A DNA stretch of 8,173 bases from Cytophagaceae bacterium (GTDB lineage: Bacteria; Bacteroidota; Bacteroidia; Cytophagales; Spirosomataceae), in assembly GCA_947459055.1 (NCBI GenBank), contig CANHCG010000063.1, positions 1 through 8,173 on the forward strand, read 5' to 3'. The notes under the pieces were generated by a model. The model made no database searches. It was not told the origin of the DNA and worked only from the letters and a program-made list of their open reading frames with translations. Position numbers and translations under genes: made by a program. This document shows positions 6,537 to 8,173 of this stretch, in pieces; position 1 is the first letter of the stretch, and each line of letters opens with the position of its first letter.

Positions 6537-6890
6537 CTATTTTTGGCCTTTTTCGGCTTCTACAATCTCCTTTTTTAAGTGTGCCGATAAGGTCCGACAA
6601 ACGGCCTCAATTTCCTGCGAGAAAAATTGATCGCCCGTAGCTTGCAAGGAAGCATCGGATACGGTTCCCATGATTTCAATAAAAAAGCGTTTCATATCCA
6701 AAACTTCCATATCCTTCGTCCATAAAGGAAGTGTCAAAGTTCCCTTGTGATAGGGATCCCAAGTGGCGACTAAAATGGCTTTGGTTTCCTCGATTCCCTC
6801 GTTGGGATTATCAGTGGCCGACCAAGAAATTTGTTCCGGGATATTTTGATCGTCTAATTGAATTTTGAAATTTATTTCTGAATGTTTCAT
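6537..6890 (-). CDS. gldC: Gliding motility protein GldC homologue
   Basis: This 117-residue protein has no signal peptide or membrane span, so it is cytoplasmic or peripheral. It resembles GldC of gliding Bacteroidota: an N-terminal strand region (EINFKIQLDDQNIPEQISWSA), an EETKAILVATWDP segment (34-46), the characteristic LWTKDM (56-61), and a helical C-terminus (FFIEIMGTVSDAS to HLKKEI). In Flavobacterium, gldC accompanies gldB and loss impairs gliding partially, but the biochemical role is not known, and homologues occur in non-gliders. Here gldB is not adjacent; a secreted thioredoxin-fold gene follows 4 bases downstream. The ATG at 6890 is preferred over the in-frame TTG at 6896, because family members start near this point. 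The gene is divergent from cinA, with 80 bases between the starts and a good -7 element at 6953-6960. Confidence 0.82.
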   Translation of the reverse strand: MKHSEINFKIQLDDQNIPEQISWSATDNPNEGIEETKAILVATWDPYHKGTLTLPLWTKDMEVLDMKRFFIEIMGTVSDASLQATGDQFFSQEIEAVCRTLSAHLKKEIVEAEKGQK

Positions 6891-6942
6891 TTGCAAAGGC
6901 GTCTTTTCGATTCTTAGGTGTGTTTCAAAACCAAATAAATCG

Positions 6943-6950
6943 TATTTTCG
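6943..6950 (+). promoter_or_regulatory. Possible -7 element for cinA
   Basis: TATTTTCG agrees with TAnnTTTG at all but one fixed position and lies 20 bases before the cinA ATG, leaving a short leader. No clear -33 TTG is visible. It is adjacent to the opposing gldC element, so the two promoters would compete for polymerase. Confidence 0.3.
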
Positions 6951-6952
6951 TA

Positions 6953-6960
6953 CAAAAGTA
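6953..6960 (-). promoter_or_regulatory. -7 element (TACTTTTG) for gldC
   Basis: Read on the minus strand this is TACTTTTG, a full match to the TAnnTTTG consensus. The predicted start near 6946 gives a leader of about 55 bases before the gldC ATG at 6890. No good TTG is seen at -33; only TTTCTG (complement of 6981-6986) lies at a suitable distance. Confidence 0.42.
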
Positions 6961-6970
6961 AGAAAACTTA

Positions 6971-8173
6971 ATGGTTCGAGCAGAAATTATTACGATTGGT
7001 GATGAGATTCTTTATGGGCAAATCTTGGATACAAACACCCAATGGATCAGCCTGGAGCTTGATAAATTAGGTATTAAAACCGTCCGGAAGTCCTCCGTAG
7101 GTGATCAGGCCTCTGAAATAACACAGATATTACAGGAGGCCTCTTCTCGCGCTGATATCGTCTTTATCACGGGTGGTTTAGGTCCAACCAAAGACGATTT
7201 GACCAAAAAAGTATTAGCTGATTTTTTCGATTGTGGCTTAGCCATGCATACTGAGGCTTTACAAGATGTAACCGAATTCTTTGCCAAACGTGGCCGGGAA
7301 TTATCTGATATCAACCGAGATCAGGCTTTATTGCCCACGAAGGCTCAATTTGTGCCCAATAAACAAGGAACAGCCCCTTGCATGTGGTTTGAAGAAAAGG
7401 GGCTTATTTGGGTTTCGATGCCTGGTGTTCCTTTTGAGATGAAAGCGATCATGGAAACGGAGGTGTTGCCACGTGTCATTAAACATTTTAAGACACCCGT
7501 CATTTTTCATAAAGTAATTAAAACCGTTGGAATCGGTGAATCCTACCTTTCTGATCTTATTCAAGACTGGGAATTATCCTTACCTGCACATATTAAATTA
7601 GCATATTTGCCTTCGCTTGGAATCGTTAAATTGCGATTAACTGCCTTTGGCGATGATTTGAAATCATTGTCTGCAGACGTTGAAACTGAACTTGCTCGCG
7701 TAATGCCTTTAATTTCGTCCTATGTATTTGGCTATGAAAAAGAGGAATTAGCTGAGGTGGTGGGTGAATTATTACGTAAGTCGAAGGCTAGTTTGGGTGT
7801 AGCGGAAAGTTGTACTGGTGGTCATTTAGCCCATCAATTCACCCAAATTTCGGGTAGTTCGGATTATTTTACTGGAGGGATTGTTTCCTATGCAAATCAA
7901 GTTAAAATGGAACAATTAGGGGTTTCGGCCTCTATCCTACTGGAATTTGGTGCGGTCAGTGAACCTTGCATTCGTGCGATGGCTGAAGGGACTCATAAGG
8001 TGTTGGGTACAACTTATTCATTGGCCACCTCGGGAATTGCAGGGCCTACGGGCGGAACGGAGGAAAAGCCAGTTGGGACCGTTTGGATTGCCCTTGCGCA
8101 TCCAGAAGGTGTGATCACGAGAAAATTACAATTAGCTGGCACTCGGATGCAAAATATCCACATGACTTCGTTG
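6971..8173 (+). CDS. cinA: CinA-family protein, nearly complete (cut by window edge)
   Basis: The 401 codons present run without a stop to the last base. Homologues usually end about ten to twenty residues later, so only the C-terminal tail is missing. The N-terminal MoCF/COG1058 domain (about 1-170) has EIITIGDEIL (5-14), GQILDTN and FITGGLGPTKDD (65-76). The middle has MPGVPFEMKAI (150-160). The C-terminal PncC-like domain (about 258 on) has AESCTGG (278-284), SGIAGPTGG (354-362) and KPVGTVW (366-372). The C-terminal domain in this family deamidates nicotinamide mononucleotide, recycling NMN to NaMN for NAD salvage. The COG1058 domain has been linked to pyrophosphatase activity on ADP-ribose. 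The protein is cytoplasmic. The historic competence label should not be taken as evidence of transformation here. The start is an ATG after an A-rich leader, with no Shine-Dalgarno. Confidence 0.95.
   Translation, partial: MVRAEIITIGDEILYGQILDTNTQWISLELDKLGIKTVRKSSVGDQASEITQILQEASSRADIVFITGGLGPTKDDLTKKVLADFFDCGLAMHTEALQDVTEFFAKRGRELSDINRDQALLPTKAQFVPNKQGTAPCMWFEEKGLIWVSMPGVPFEMKAIMETEVLPRVIKHFKTPVIFHKVIKTVGIGESYLSDLIQDWELSLPAHIKLAYLPSLGIVKLRLTAFGDDLKSLSADVETELARVMPLISSYVFGYEKEELAEVVGELLRKSKASLGVAESCTGGHLAHQFTQISGSSDYFTGGIVSYANQVKMEQLGVSASILLEFGAVSEPCIRAMAEGTHKVLGTTYSLATSGIAGPTGGTEEKPVGTVWIALAHPEGVITRKLQLAGTRMQNIHMTSL

Noticed and set aside
7105..7564. Minus-strand open frames inside cinA
   Set aside because: The plus strand encodes the conserved CinA motifs continuously through this stretch.
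1..8173. Mobile element, defence system, CRISPR array or structured RNA
   Set aside because: No transposase, integrase, direct-repeat array, tRNA-like fold or riboswitch-like leader was seen. The genes are tightly packed and mostly housekeeping.

Overview
The window looks like ordinary chromosomal DNA from a member of the Bacteroidota, most likely a gliding-type Cytophagia; the phylum is firm and the class is a guess. Four things point there: a long three-domain IspG, a gldC homologue, start regions without clear Shine-Dalgarno sequences, and TAnnTTTG-type -7 promoter elements. I see no rRNA, tRNA, CRISPR array, insertion sequence or phage gene. Coding density is very high, and no gene-free stretch exceeds about 80 bases.

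Layout. On the minus strand at the left edge is a pterin unit: a 6-pyruvoyl-tetrahydropterin synthase-like gene (176-598) followed by the 5' part of folE (1-216, cut by the window edge). The two overlap by 41 bases in different frames. Reading away from them on the plus strand is a two-gene sugar unit: a Tat-exported GH109-type NAD-dependent glycosidase (678-2030) and, 8 bases later, a FucP/GluP-type major facilitator sugar transporter (2039-3244). A weak hairpin with a T run and a perfect -7 element sit in the next 51 bases. They separate the sugar unit from ispG (3296-5317), the penultimate step of the MEP isoprenoid pathway. A 62-residue single-span membrane protein gene (5304-5492) overlaps the end of ispG.

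That small gene meets a convergent minus-strand pair, gldC (6537-6890) and a secreted thioredoxin-fold protein (5489-6532). The two converging genes share a TTAA tetramer as their stop codons. Divergent from gldC is cinA (6971 to the window end), which lacks only its last residues.

How the genes work together. PTPS and FolE catalyse consecutive steps from GTP to a reduced pterin. The GH109 enzyme would release a sugar from glycans in the periplasm and the adjacent transporter would import it; the exact sugar is inferred. IspG is housekeeping, and its small partner is probably translationally coupled. GldC and the thioredoxin-fold protein are co-transcribed, which raises the possibility of an envelope or gliding link. 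I found no clearly new multi-gene system. The points most worth a second look are the eukaryote-like PTPS motif, the gldC-thioredoxin pairing, the conserved-looking small protein behind ispG, and the compact overlapping gene boundaries.
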